The notes beneath the pieces are model-generated. The model was given only the letters and a program-made list of their open reading frames with translations, was not told where the DNA came from and did no database searches. A DNA stretch of 43,550 nucleotides from DASYXZ01 sp035934315 (lineage in GTDB: Bacteria > Acidobacteriota > Terriglobia > UBA7540): assembly GCA_035934315.1 (NCBI GenBank), contig DASYXZ010000178.1, positions 1-43,550 on the forward strand. The letters are read 5' to 3'. Both the position numbers and the translations under genes were made by a program. Positions 8,409-16,394 of the stretch are shown here, piece by piece (position 1 is the first letter of the stretch; each line of letters starts with the position of its first letter).

Positions 8409-9689
8409 ATGAAGAAAACAAATTTCCATTCATCGAATGAAAAAGTTTCAGTCCGTAGTTTCTTTGCAGATTTAGGGCCGGGCCTGATCACGGGCGCGGC
8501 AGATGATGATCCTTCTGGCATCTCCACCTATTCGGTTGCCGGCGCTGCTTTCGGTTACGCGCCGCTCTGGACGGCGATTTTCTCTTTTCCCCTCATGGCC
8601 GCAGTCCAGTTGATGTGTGCGCGCCTCGGCATGGTGACGGGCCGGGGCCTGGCGGGCGCCGTCCGGCTGCGCTATCCCCGCTGGGTACTTTGGGGAGCGT
8701 GCTTGTTGCTCGTGGTCGCCAACGTCATCAACATTGGCGCCGACCTGGGCGGGATGGCGCAGGTCACGCAGATGGTAACCGGGGTCAACGCGCTGCTTTG
8801 GAGCCCGGTCTACGCAGGGATTATTCTCGGGCTGCTCTTCTGGTCGTCATACAAACAGATCGCGCGCGTTTTTAAATGGCTCACCCTTGTCCTGTTGGCA
8901 TATGTGGCAACAGCTTTTCTCGCTCACGCGGACTGGAAAGCTGTTCTGGCGGCCACCTTGATACCTCGAATGAATTGGTCACAGGAGTTTCTATCTGTAT
9001 TAGTGGGCATCCTCGGCACCACAATCTCACCCTATCTGTTTTTTTGGCAGGCCGCGCAAGAGGTCGAGGAGGAGCGTGCGATGGGCCGAAGCCTGGCTCA
9101 ACGCAAAGGGGCCACGGACCTTGAGCTGCGAAAGTCACGAACGGACGTGATTGCGGGCATGTTCTTTTCCAACTTCATTATGTATTTCATCATTCTCACC
9201 ACGGCGGCGACCTTGCATGTCCACGGGCAGACCAACATCGCCACCGCGCGCCAGGCTGCCGAGGCCCTGCGCCCGCTGGCGGGCAACGGCGCTTATTGGT
9301 TGTTCACTTTGGGACTGATCGGGACCGGTATGCTGGGCGTGCCAGTGTTGGTGGGCTCGTGCGCTTATGCGGTTTCCGAAGCTGCACCCTGGAAAGGCTC
9401 GCTGGACCGCCGGCCCAATCGCGCGCCAAAGTTTTACGCAGTCCTATCGGTGGCAATGATTATTGGCGTGGCTTTGAATTACGTCGGCCTCAATGCGGTG
9501 AGAATGCTTTTCTTGACCGCAGTGATCAATGGCGTACTGGCGCCACCGCTTATTTTACTGGTCGTCTTGCTGACCAGCGATTCCACCGTGATGGGAAAGC
9601 ACACCAATCCGCCACTCCTCCGAGGCCTGGGCTGGTTGACTTTTGTGGTGATGGTGGCGGCTGCTGTAGGAATGTTCGCGACGTCCTGA
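8409..9689 (+). CDS. NRAMP-family metal-ion transporter, divergent subgroup
   Basis: A 426-residue inner-membrane protein with about 11 predicted hydrophobic helices. The N-terminal LGPGLITGAADDDPSGIST aligns with TM1 of NRAMP/MntH (the DPGN site), and TTISPYLFFWQAAQEVEEE corresponds to TM6, where MntH has its Met-Pro-His metal site. Here the TM1 motif reads DPSG and TM6 lacks the Met-Pro-His, so substrate choice may not be manganese or iron. Proton coupling is plausible from the family. It stands alone, divergent from the glycoamylase-like gene and convergent with the oxidoreductase. I therefore do not assign mntH. Confidence 0.85.
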   Translation: MKKTNFHSSNEKVSVRSFFADLGPGLITGAADDDPSGISTYSVAGAAFGYAPLWTAIFSFPLMAAVQLMCARLGMVTGRGLAGAVRLRYPRWVLWGACLLLVVANVINIGADLGGMAQVTQMVTGVNALLWSPVYAGIILGLLFWSSYKQIARVFKWLTLVLLAYVATAFLAHADWKAVLAATLIPRMNWSQEFLSVLVGILGTTISPYLFFWQAAQEVEEERAMGRSLAQRKGATDLELRKSRTDVIAGMFFSNFIMYFIILTTAATLHVHGQTNIATARQAAEALRPLAGNGAYWLFTLGLIGTGMLGVPVLVGSCAYAVSEAAPWKGSLDRRPNRAPKFYAVLSVAMIIGVALNYVGLNAVRMLFLTAVINGVLAPPLILLVVLLTSDSTVMGKHTNPPLLRGLGWLTFVVMVAAAVGMFATS

Positions 9690-9822
9690 CCCTGATTGAA
9701 TTGAATGCGTCCACCTCACATCGGTGCCTTGCTTGATGCCTGCAAATGTCTGTTCCGAATTTATCTCAAAACGAGTGGATGCGGCGGATTCGGCATAGTG
9801 CCCCCAGTCTTCAAAATTTGTT

Positions 9823-10563
9823 TTAATAACCAGCGAACTCCTCCGCGCGAATGTCGCTGTCATCGATTCCATTGTGCTTCAAAATGGCATTCAGTGCCTT
9901 AACCATCGCGGGCGGACCGGCAATATAATAAATGGCGGCCTCCACGCCCTTGAGATACTTTGCCAACATTCCTTGACTGATCTGTTCGGTCTCGCCACTC
10001 CAAGCTTGCTGCGATTTCGCCATTTCGGTCATCGTGCCGATCAATTCAAAATTTGGATTTTCATACTCCAGGGACTCGAGTTCCCTGAGAAACGGAGCGT
10101 CCTCCGGGCGCCGGTTGGAGTAAAAAAGAAAAATCCTGTGGGCTAACTTGTCCTTCGCCGCTTGCAGGACGATGCTGCGGAATGGGGTGATGCCGATGCC
10201 GCCGGCCAGGAGCACAGCCGGCCTGCTCGCGTTGTCGTGGAGGGTCAAATCACCTGATGGACCTTCGATTTTAACCTGAGACTCGAGTGGCATCGTTTTC
10301 AATACTCGCTTGAAAGCGGTGTCGCGCATTCGAGTCGTTATCATCAGGAAGTTTTCATAGGGAGCGGAAGCAATCGAAAATGTTCGCGAATTGCCCTCCG
10401 CGTCTGTCTCAGGTGGATTGATCAGTGTGACGTCCATGAACTGGCCTGGTTTAAATGCCCATCCGGGTGATTTTTCAAACTGAAACGCCATCGTCCCTTC
10501 CGCGACTTCATGGCGATGCTTGAGTCTCAGTGTCAAGCCGGGCAACGCTGCAGAGGCGCTCAT
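9823..10563 (-). CDS. FAD/NAD(P)-binding oxidoreductase (ferredoxin-NADP reductase type)
   Basis: About 246 residues. The ATG at 10563 is preceded by AAGGAGAAAG, so I prefer it over an upstream in-frame start 16 codons earlier. The order is an FAD-binding beta-barrel with the RTFSIAS motif (the RxYS-type FAD site), then the NAD domain with LAGGIGITPFRSI (nucleotide loop), FYSNRRPEDAPF and the IAGPPAMVKALN segment. There is no 2Fe-2S domain, so it is a stand-alone flavin reductase or electron-transfer module whose partner is not encoded next to it. The C-terminal EEFAGY is typical of the family. Confidence 0.88.
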   Translation of the reverse strand: MSASAALPGLTLRLKHRHEVAEGTMAFQFEKSPGWAFKPGQFMDVTLINPPETDAEGNSRTFSIASAPYENFLMITTRMRDTAFKRVLKTMPLESQVKIEGPSGDLTLHDNASRPAVLLAGGIGITPFRSIVLQAAKDKLAHRIFLFYSNRRPEDAPFLRELESLEYENPNFELIGTMTEMAKSQQAWSGETEQISQGMLAKYLKGVEAAIYYIAGPPAMVKALNAILKHNGIDDSDIRAEEFAGY

Positions 10564-11148
10564 TCTTCTTTCTCCTTTTTGCCGACACGGAAACCAGCAC
10601 TTACCTGTCAAATTCCATTGTCAGTCGTGCCAGAGCAATCCCTCCTATGAAGAATACTCTGACGAGAGTGCGGGGCCGGTTCGAGCTCTACGAAATGGGT
10701 CGCGCATGCTTCTGAGTGAAGTCTCTGTCATGCGATGGCCAGTTTCGGAGCTTCATTATTCACGGCCCCGCCTAAGCGGAGGATCGCAGAATCCAGCCTG
10801 CTCTGTCTGTTCAAAATTGCACATCGGACAAATTATTTACCAAAACAAGTTTTTAAGGAGGGAGTAGCGTGGCACGACCGGTCACCGTTCTACTTTGGTC
10901 GAACCCAAAACAGGGAAACGGTAAAAACCTGTTGCCGCCACCTCTCTCCCATACTCCGCTATAAAATGTAAGGTCTGGAAGCAAAAACTGGAATCCGGTA
11001 TTTACCTGTATTCAAAAGGGGTTCTTGCCTGAGGCGCCACATGATTGCATCAAAGTCTTGCCAACGGAGTGCGGCAAAGTATTGGTGCGGGTTTTTGTGA
11101 ATCGAAGGCGCAAGGTTCATGCATTCTTACCGTTGAGGGCAGCAGCAG
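10564..11148. other. Intergenic region with little coding signal
   Basis: A 585-base gap between the oxidoreductase start and the dapA stop. Apart from one possible small GTG-started ORF (10869-10964) I see no conserved gene, tRNA or clear riboswitch. It contains the upstream region of the oxidoreductase and the 3' side of dapA. Confidence 0.5.
10869..10964 (+). CDS. Possible 31-residue small protein (GTG start)
   Basis: A near-perfect Shine-Dalgarno AAGGAGG (10855-10861) lies 7 bases before a GTG that opens 31 codons ending in TAA at 10962-10964. The peptide starts MARPVTVLLWSNPKQG and has no recognisable domain. The strong ribosome site is the only support. It could be a leader peptide or chance. 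Confidence 0.25.
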   Translation: MARPVTVLLWSNPKQGNGKNLLPPPLSHTPL

Positions 11149-12048
11149 CTATACCTTCTGCGGCTGGAGCAATCCCTGCGCGGCCAGTACTTTTTCCAGT
11201 TTGGCGCGGTTTTCGGAATTCATCGGCGCCATCGGCAACCGATAAACCTCTTCAATCATACCCATCATGGCGAGCGCCGCCTTGACGGGGATGGGATTGG
11301 TTTCAATGAAATTGACATGGATCAGAGGCAGTAACTGGAAATGAAGCTTGCGCGCCTCCTCGTATTTTCCTTCAAGGAGCAGATGGGTGAGGTTGGTCAT
11401 GGCGCGCGGAACCTCATTCGCAATTACGGAAATTACGCCGACCCCGCCGAGCGCCATCAGCGGGAAGGTAAACGCGTCATCGCCCGAAAGAACGTGAAAG
11501 CCCGGCTCGACTAGCTTCAAAAGCTCCATCTGCTGGGTAATACTGCCACAGGCTTCCTTAATAGCAATGATATTGCTTATTTTAGATAGGCGGGCCACGG
11601 TGGCTGGCTCAATGTTTGACGACGTGCGGCTGGGTACGTTATACAAAACGACTGGAAGGTCGGTTGATTCGGCAATGGCCGCGAAATGCTGGTAAAGACC
11701 CTCCTGCGTGGGTTTGTTGTAATAAGGCGCCACGGAGAGGATGCCCTGGACGCCGAGCGCCCCGACTTCCTGCGCGAGCGCAATAACTTTTTTGGTGCTG
11801 TTCCCGCCCACGCCGGGAATCACGGGGACTTTGCCCGCCACCTCTTCCGTCACCACGCGAATGACGCCGATATATTCCTCGTGTTCGAGCGTAGGCGTTT
11901 CGCCTGTGGTGCCGCAGGGCACGAGGAAATCAATTCCCTCTTTAAGTTGGAATTGCACCAGCCGGCGGAGCGCCTCCACATCCAGCGATCCGTCCTTGGC
12001 AAAGGGTGTTACGAGTGCCGTGCCACAGCCGCGAATGTCAAGCGCCAT
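11149..12048 (-). CDS. dapA: 4-hydroxy-tetrahydrodipicolinate synthase
   Basis: Condenses aspartate semialdehyde with pyruvate, the committed step to diaminopimelate/lysine. I start at the ATG at 12048 because GGAGG lies 4 bases upstream; a TTG seven codons earlier is less likely. It gives 299 residues. Visible are the pocket motif GTTGETPTL, the VLYNVPSRTSSNI segment with its Tyr, and IIAIKEACG carrying the Schiff-base lysine. It is the last gene of the minus-strand M20-asd-dapB-dapA run and is separated from dapB by a periodic palindrome, not by close spacing. Confidence 0.96.
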   Translation of the reverse strand: MALDIRGCGTALVTPFAKDGSLDVEALRRLVQFQLKEGIDFLVPCGTTGETPTLEHEEYIGVIRVVTEEVAGKVPVIPGVGGNSTKKVIALAQEVGALGVQGILSVAPYYNKPTQEGLYQHFAAIAESTDLPVVLYNVPSRTSSNIEPATVARLSKISNIIAIKEACGSITQQMELLKLVEPGFHVLSGDDAFTFPLMALGGVGVISVIANEVPRAMTNLTHLLLEGKYEEARKLHFQLLPLIHVNFIETNPIPVKAALAMMGMIEEVYRLPMAPMNSENRAKLEKVLAAQGLLQPQKV

Positions 12049-12069
12049 ACGACCTCCAACAAGACCCAA

Positions 12070-12219
12070 GGATAAAGGTTAAAAGTTAAAGGGTAAAGAG
12101 TATAGCTGGAAAGATGAAATCGGAGCGTTGAATTAGAAATTAAGAGACAGGGCGCAGGTGTTTCCTTCATACCTCAACCTTCATAATTCACAAGTCATCC
12201 TTTACCCTTCAATCTTTGA
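12070..12219. repeat. Heptamer-periodic inverted element between dapB and dapA
   Basis: The left arm (about 12070-12100) reads as 7-base units GGATAAA, GGTTAAA, AGTTAAA, GGGTAAA. The right arm (about 12196-12219) in reverse complement reads as units ending GGGTAAA, GGAT. The right arm overlaps the last codons and the TAA stop of dapB (stop at 12202-12204). Between the arms are about 95 bases of non-coding sequence. Confidence 0.6.
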
Positions 12220-12957
12220 TTTTTTCCCCTCCTCTTCTAAAACCTCGGAGAAAGTGAACAAACCCTTCTTGCCCACCACCCAACGCGCGGCGAGCAGCGC
12301 GCCTTCGGCAAACCCCTGGCGGCCGCGCGCGGTGTGACGCAGGATGATGGTGTCGGCTTCCGAATCAAATCCCAGTTCGTGAGTGCCGGGAATGTATCCA
12401 GCGCGGACGCTGGCCACAGGAATTTCGCGTCCGGCGAGTAGCGGGGAGACCTGGCGATGCATTTCCCTGGCCGTGCCCGAGGGTGCGTCCTTTTTCGTCC
12501 GATGGTGGGCCTCGGTGATGTACGGCTCATAGATGGGAAACCCGGCGAAAATTTCCGCTGCCGCCTGCGCGGCGCGGTAAAAGAGATTGACGCCAATGGA
12601 AAAATTCGCCGCGTAAACCAGGCCCACGCCGTTCTTTTCCACAATTTTGCGGACCTCATTCAGCCGCTCGGTCCATCCAGTCGTGCCGATCACCATGTTG
12701 CACCCTGCTTCAGCCACGCGCCGCGCATTCTCCACCACAGCGTCAGGGGTGGTGAAGTCCACACAAACATCAATGCCCTCGAACTTCTCGCGCGTGATGC
12801 CCTGGGCATGAGGGTTGGCGTCAATATCCATCACCAGGCGCACCTGGAAACCGCGCTGCGGGGCGATTTGAGCAATCGTCCTGCCCATTTTCCCGTAGCC
12901 GAGCAAGGCCAGATTCAAAGTTCGTTCAGAGGCCGGGATGGTCGAAGGTTCGCTCAT
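12202..12957 (-). CDS. dapB: 4-hydroxy-tetrahydrodipicolinate reductase
   Basis: NAD(P)H-dependent reduction of the DapA product in lysine and peptidoglycan precursor synthesis. It is 251 residues, with the Rossmann motif LLGYGKMGRTIAQ (about 18-30), DFTTPDAVVENAR, the loop IGTTGW and the catalytic/substrate signature EAHHRTKKDAPSGTA. This is DapB-specific and includes the conserved His and Lys. The C-terminal residues KSKIEG and stop are encoded by a repeat arm, so the end of this protein may vary between strains. Confidence 0.95.
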   Translation of the reverse strand: MSEPSTIPASERTLNLALLGYGKMGRTIAQIAPQRGFQVRLVMDIDANPHAQGITREKFEGIDVCVDFTTPDAVVENARRVAEAGCNMVIGTTGWTERLNEVRKIVEKNGVGLVYAANFSIGVNLFYRAAQAAAEIFAGFPIYEPYITEAHHRTKKDAPSGTAREMHRQVSPLLAGREIPVASVRAGYIPGTHELGFDSEADTIILRHTARGRQGFAEGALLAARWVVGKKGLFTFSEVLEEEGKKSKIEG

Positions 12958-12974
12958 CAGAAGAAGGGAGATCC

Positions 12975-13056
12975 TTGAATTATGAATTATGAAGTATGAA
13001 ACAAGAAAGCCGGCGGGTTTTGGCCTTTAATTCATACTTCATAATTCATACTTCAG
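12975..13056. repeat. 26-base heptamer-periodic palindrome between asd and dapB
   Basis: The left arm 12975-13000 is built of TATGAAT/TATGAAG heptamers. The right arm 13031-13056 is its reverse complement with 24 of 26 positions matching, around a 30-base loop containing GCCGGCGGG. It could fold into a very stable RNA hairpin or DNA cruciform. It lies entirely in the gap between the asd stop and the dapB start. Confidence 0.75.
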
Positions 13057-13087
13057 ACCTTGTAACCCATGCTTCTCAATGTGCAAT

Positions 13088-14149
13088 TTAATCCAAGTAC
13101 CCTTCCGACTTCATCAACTCCGCGTTAAGCAAAGCCGCTCCTGCGGCGCCTCGAATCGTGTTGTGGCTAAGCGCAGTATATTTGAACTGAAGGACAGGAC
13201 AGGCGCGAACGCGCCCGATGACGGTGGCCATGCCGCCCTCCGTCATCAGGTCAAATTTCAGCTGGGGGCGGTCGCGCTCCTCGCGAACCACAATAGGATG
13301 TTTGGGCGCCGAGGGCAAATCCCGCTCCTGTGGCAAGGCGCGGAAGGTGCGCCAGACGCGTTCCAGATCTACGAGCGATGCTTTCGATTTAAGCGAAACC
13401 GAAATGGATTCCGTGTGACCGTCTTCAACGGGTACGCGGTTGCAATGCGCGCTCACGATGAACGCGCCAGGCTGCACCCGACCCCCCCTCTGCATGCCGA
13501 GCAATTTGCACGTTTCGCGCTCCACTTTCTCTTCTTCGCCACCGATAAACGGGATGACGTTGCCCATGATGTCAAGCGTGGGAATGCCGGGATAGCCCGC
13601 GCCGGAAACCGCCTGCATGCTGGTCATGATCACTTTGTCCAATCCGAAAGCCCGCTCGAGCGGCGCGAGCGACATCACGAGACCGACTGTGGTGCAGTTG
13701 GGATTTGTAACGATCATGCCTTTCCATTTCCGCTCCCGCTGTTGGCCTCTCAGCAACGCCAAATGGTCCGGGTTAACTTCAGGAATTACCAGCGGCACGT
13801 CCTCATCCATGCGATGAGTGCCCGAGTTTGACACCACCACGTGGCCGGCGCGGGCAAACGCCTTCTCCACTTCGCCCGCCACCTTGGAATCGAGCGAGGC
13901 AAACATCAGTTGAGGTAGTTTCCCCGGGTGCGCGCCCGGGTCACACTCATGCACCTGCATCGCGCGAGCCTTCTCCGGCATGGGTTCGCGCAAACGCCAG
14001 TTGCAAGCCTCGGCGTAATTCCTCCCCGCTGATTTTTCCGACGCGCCGAGCCATGCCACTTCAAACCACGGATGGTGCTCGATCAGACTTACGAATCGTT
14101 GGCCCACCATTCCGGTGGCGCCCAGGATACCCACTTCCAGTTTTTTCAT
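13088..14149 (-). CDS. asd: Aspartate-semialdehyde dehydrogenase, archaeal/fungal (Hom2-like) type
   Basis: NADPH-dependent reduction of aspartyl phosphate to aspartate semialdehyde, which feeds DapA. I start at the ATG at 14149 (MKKLEVGILGATGMVGQRF). A GTG eight codons earlier exists, but the Shine-Dalgarno AAGGAG lies between the two starts. Length is 353 residues. The active-site cysteine is in TNPNCTTVGL, and the substrate-binding HCNRVPVEDGHTESIS carries the conserved Arg, Glu and His. These signatures match the Hom2-like branch, which is longer on this side than the common bacterial Asd. It sits in the lysine cluster with dapB and dapA. Confidence 0.93.
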   Translation of the reverse strand: MKKLEVGILGATGMVGQRFVSLIEHHPWFEVAWLGASEKSAGRNYAEACNWRLREPMPEKARAMQVHECDPGAHPGKLPQLMFASLDSKVAGEVEKAFARAGHVVVSNSGTHRMDEDVPLVIPEVNPDHLALLRGQQRERKWKGMIVTNPNCTTVGLVMSLAPLERAFGLDKVIMTSMQAVSGAGYPGIPTLDIMGNVIPFIGGEEEKVERETCKLLGMQRGGRVQPGAFIVSAHCNRVPVEDGHTESISVSLKSKASLVDLERVWRTFRALPQERDLPSAPKHPIVVREERDRPQLKFDLMTEGGMATVIGRVRACPVLQFKYTALSHNTIRGAAGAALLNAELMKSEGYLD

Positions 14150-14206
14150 GAACTGCGTCGTCTCCTTTTGCACTTCTATTATAGCTTTGTTAAAAAATTA
14201 GAGGGC

Positions 14207-14336
14207 AGAAATTAGAAACTGGAAAATAGAAACTGGAAATTAAAAAGTGGAAATCGTGTCGGAAGGTCTCCTTATGCAGCGTTTCGTGATTCCATGTTTC
14301 GAATTTCCAGTTTCCAATTTCCAGTTTCTATTTTCT
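14207..14336. repeat. Heptamer-periodic palindrome between the M20 gene and asd
   Basis: The arms are 14221-14255 and 14301-14336, about 34 bases with roughly 31 pairing when one arm is reverse-complemented. Both are made of 7-base units GAAACTG, GAAATTG, GAAATTA and GAAAATA. The right arm overlaps the final codons and stop of the M20 peptidase gene (stop at 14328-14330). About 45 bases of ordinary sequence form the loop. Confidence 0.75.
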
Positions 14337-15320
14337 CTTTAGTTCCCGCACCAGCCGGCAATAGAGTTCGACGGCGCGCGTGAGGTCGGCTTTGGCGACA
14401 CATTCTTTATCCGTATGCGCCACGCGGATGGAACCCGGGCCGAGCAAGATGGGGCGGCCCCAGTTCGTGAGGCTGGGAAGATCGGTGGTGAATGCCACCA
14501 CATCGGTCTCAAATCCGGGAAGCGTTTCCATATGCAGGGCGGGCGTGTTGCGCACGATTTTATACTCGCACCGGCCGTGGAGCAGGCGCAATAATTGGTC
14601 GAGCAGTTCCTGAGCGCCATTCACGGTGCGATAAACAAGTTGCGCTCTGGCCTCATCCGGAATCACATTGGCGGCGCGCCCGCCGGAAATCACGCCAATG
14701 TTGAGGGTGGATGCTCCGAGCACAGGATCGTGCGGCAGAGCCAGCCTGCGCACATCCGCCAGAACGTCCAACAACTTCTCGATGGCGGATTCGCCCAAGT
14801 GCGGGTAAGCCGAGTGCGCCATTCTTCCCCGAGCGTGCAAATCCACGCGCAGAAAGCCCTTGGTGCCGAGCGCCAGTTTGTTTTCCGTGGGCTCGCCGTT
14901 AATCATGTATTGGGTTCCGCGCGGAGATTCGTTCGCCTTGCGCGCGCCATCACTCATGATTTCCTCGCCCACCAGGAACATGAGACCGAAATTGTTCACG
15001 CCCTCGGCCATAAGCCGCTCGGCGGCCATCACCTGAGAGGCGATAATGCCCTTCGCGTCGCACGATCCGCGTCCATAAATGAATTCGGAATCTTCACCGG
15101 CCGGTATGAACGGCGGCACAGTATCGATGTGGGTGCTCAGCACCACTTCCGGCTTTCCCTTGAGCGCCAGAATATTCGCCCGCCCCTCGCTCACCGCCTG
15201 AGTTTCCACTTGGAACCCGCGCGCCTCAAGATTGCCGCGCAGGAATTCCGTGCACGCGTGCTCGTTTCCGGTTACGGATTCTATCGAAACCAAATTTCGC
15301 GTAAGCTCAAAGAGATCCAA
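14328..15320 (-). CDS. M20-family metallopeptidase/deacylase (DapE/ArgE/LysK-like)
   Basis: A di-zinc amidohydrolase of 330 residues. Metal ligands and catalytic residues are visible: His64 and Asp66 in STHIDTVPP, bridging Asp88 in GRGSCDAKG, the Glu119/Glu120 pair in VGEEIMSDG, and a C-terminal HTDKE. It has the usual lid/dimerisation insert (GFLRVDLHARGRMAHSAYP). Its place as first gene of the run with asd, dapB and dapA makes a role in lysine synthesis, such as succinyl-diaminopimelate desuccinylase, the best guess. ArgE or LysK activity cannot be excluded from motifs alone. The C-terminus RELKRK ends inside a repeat arm. Confidence 0.85.
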   Translation of the reverse strand: MDLFELTRNLVSIESVTGNEHACTEFLRGNLEARGFQVETQAVSEGRANILALKGKPEVVLSTHIDTVPPFIPAGEDSEFIYGRGSCDAKGIIASQVMAAERLMAEGVNNFGLMFLVGEEIMSDGARKANESPRGTQYMINGEPTENKLALGTKGFLRVDLHARGRMAHSAYPHLGESAIEKLLDVLADVRRLALPHDPVLGASTLNIGVISGGRAANVIPDEARAQLVYRTVNGAQELLDQLLRLLHGRCEYKIVRNTPALHMETLPGFETDVVAFTTDLPSLTNWGRPILLGPGSIRVAHTDKECVAKADLTRAVELYCRLVRELKRK

Positions 15321-15669
15321 TTTTCACCTGACTTCGCGCTCTTTCGGATTTTTCCCGGCGGCCGCGCAATCTGCGCGCCCTCGCCGCCAGCACGTTCATT
15401 TATGAAGTTAGCCCACAAATGCGAAGTTGTCGAGCGTAGTGATTGTAAATGACAGCCCACGGGATGCTGAATAACGATTAGGAGTCTTAATCAAACCAGC
15501 TCTTGTCAATATTTTAAAGTAATACAAATAAATTTCGGAGAGGGGCATCTCCGCCGATGGTTATTGGCATCAATTGCTTAAGAATTAATGTTGACTGGCA
15601 TTGCGGCCCAGGAATGTGGTATCTTTGTGTTCTGCAAGGGTAGGATCGGTCGTCGGGAAGGAGTTGTTA
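15321..15669. other. Intergenic gap, divergent upstream region
   Basis: 349 bases between the divergent M20 peptidase and PEGA genes, AT-rich in its middle (15480-15540). It should hold both promoters. I cannot pick a convincing -35/-10 pair; TTGACT at 15591 and TATCTT near 15620 are too far apart. No RNA gene or small ORF is convincing. Confidence 0.4.
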
Positions 15670-16248
15670 ATGACGAACGCACTATCGTTCCCTAAAAAAC
15701 TTCTGGCTGCTTCAGTGATGGCTGCATTTCTGGCGGGCGCAACCTTTTGTTATGCGGGACCGCGAGGCGGCATTTCTGCTGCCGGGGCCGTGGGCCAATC
15801 ATACTCCGGGGGTAACTTCGGAACAACGTTCGTTCAGCCTTTTTATGGCGGATACGGCGATTACTACTCGCCTTATTCCGGCACATCCTCATATTCTTCG
15901 GGCTACGCCTACGCACCCAATCATTGGTGGACCGGTCCTAATGCCAGCGCCGACCCCCGCGGCGTAGGCAACAACCCTAACGCAGGCTATGCCTGGGACA
16001 GTGTGACCACTTTATTACTTGACACATTTCCAGCCCAGGCGCGCGTCACGCTTGACGGGATTTTTGTGGGCACAGCGGATAGTCTGGGCCCCTTCCAACT
16101 CCCTGCTGGTGAGCATACGCTGCGCGTTGACGCCGCAGGGTACGAACCCTCTGATACCGTCCTCCGAGTTGAGAGGCCGGTCCTCCAGCAATTGCAAGTC
16201 AGGCTCACTGCGTTGGCGCACAGGGGCAAGCCCGCGCCGCGGCTATAA
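15670..16248 (+). CDS. Exported PEGA-domain protein
   Basis: 192 residues from the ATG at 15670, chosen because GAAGGAG precedes it and a clear signal peptide follows (KKLLAASVMAAFLAGATFCYA, cut near residue 29). The middle is Gly/Tyr/Ser/Pro-rich and low in complexity (GGYGDYYSPYSGTSSYSSGY). The C-terminal 70 residues form a PEGA domain: FPAQARVTLDGIFVGTADSL, LPAGEHTLRVDAAGYEP. PEGA domains are usually surface or periplasmic beta-modules. No catalytic function is apparent. Confidence 0.78.
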   Translation: MTNALSFPKKLLAASVMAAFLAGATFCYAGPRGGISAAGAVGQSYSGGNFGTTFVQPFYGGYGDYYSPYSGTSSYSSGYAYAPNHWWTGPNASADPRGVGNNPNAGYAWDSVTTLLLDTFPAQARVTLDGIFVGTADSLGPFQLPAGEHTLRVDAAGYEPSDTVLRVERPVLQQLQVRLTALAHRGKPAPRL

Positions 16249-16345
16249 ATTTTCATTTAACATCGCATCACGATAAGACTCCCCCGCACAGTTAAAAATC
16301 TTTACTTCGTCATGTGCATGTGCCCTGCCGCATTTTACTTTCGGA

Positions 16346-16369
16346 TCTTAACTTTTGACTTTTAACTAC
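16346..16369. repeat. Single heptamer-repeat arm upstream of the protease gene
   Basis: In reverse complement this reads as 7-base units GTTAAAA, GTCAAAA, GTTAAGA, the same unit type as the dapB/dapA element. A weak partner (CAGTTAAAAA) lies at about 16288-16297. It may be a decayed or minimal member of the family. Confidence 0.35.
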
Positions 16370-16394
16370 CCGCAGAGAACTGTAGCATCTTCCC

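Noticed and set aside
15580..15640. Sigma-54 or sigma-70 promoter before the PEGA gene
   Set aside because: TTGACT and TATCTT are about 23 bases apart, and the GG/GC spacing of sigma-54 sites is absent.
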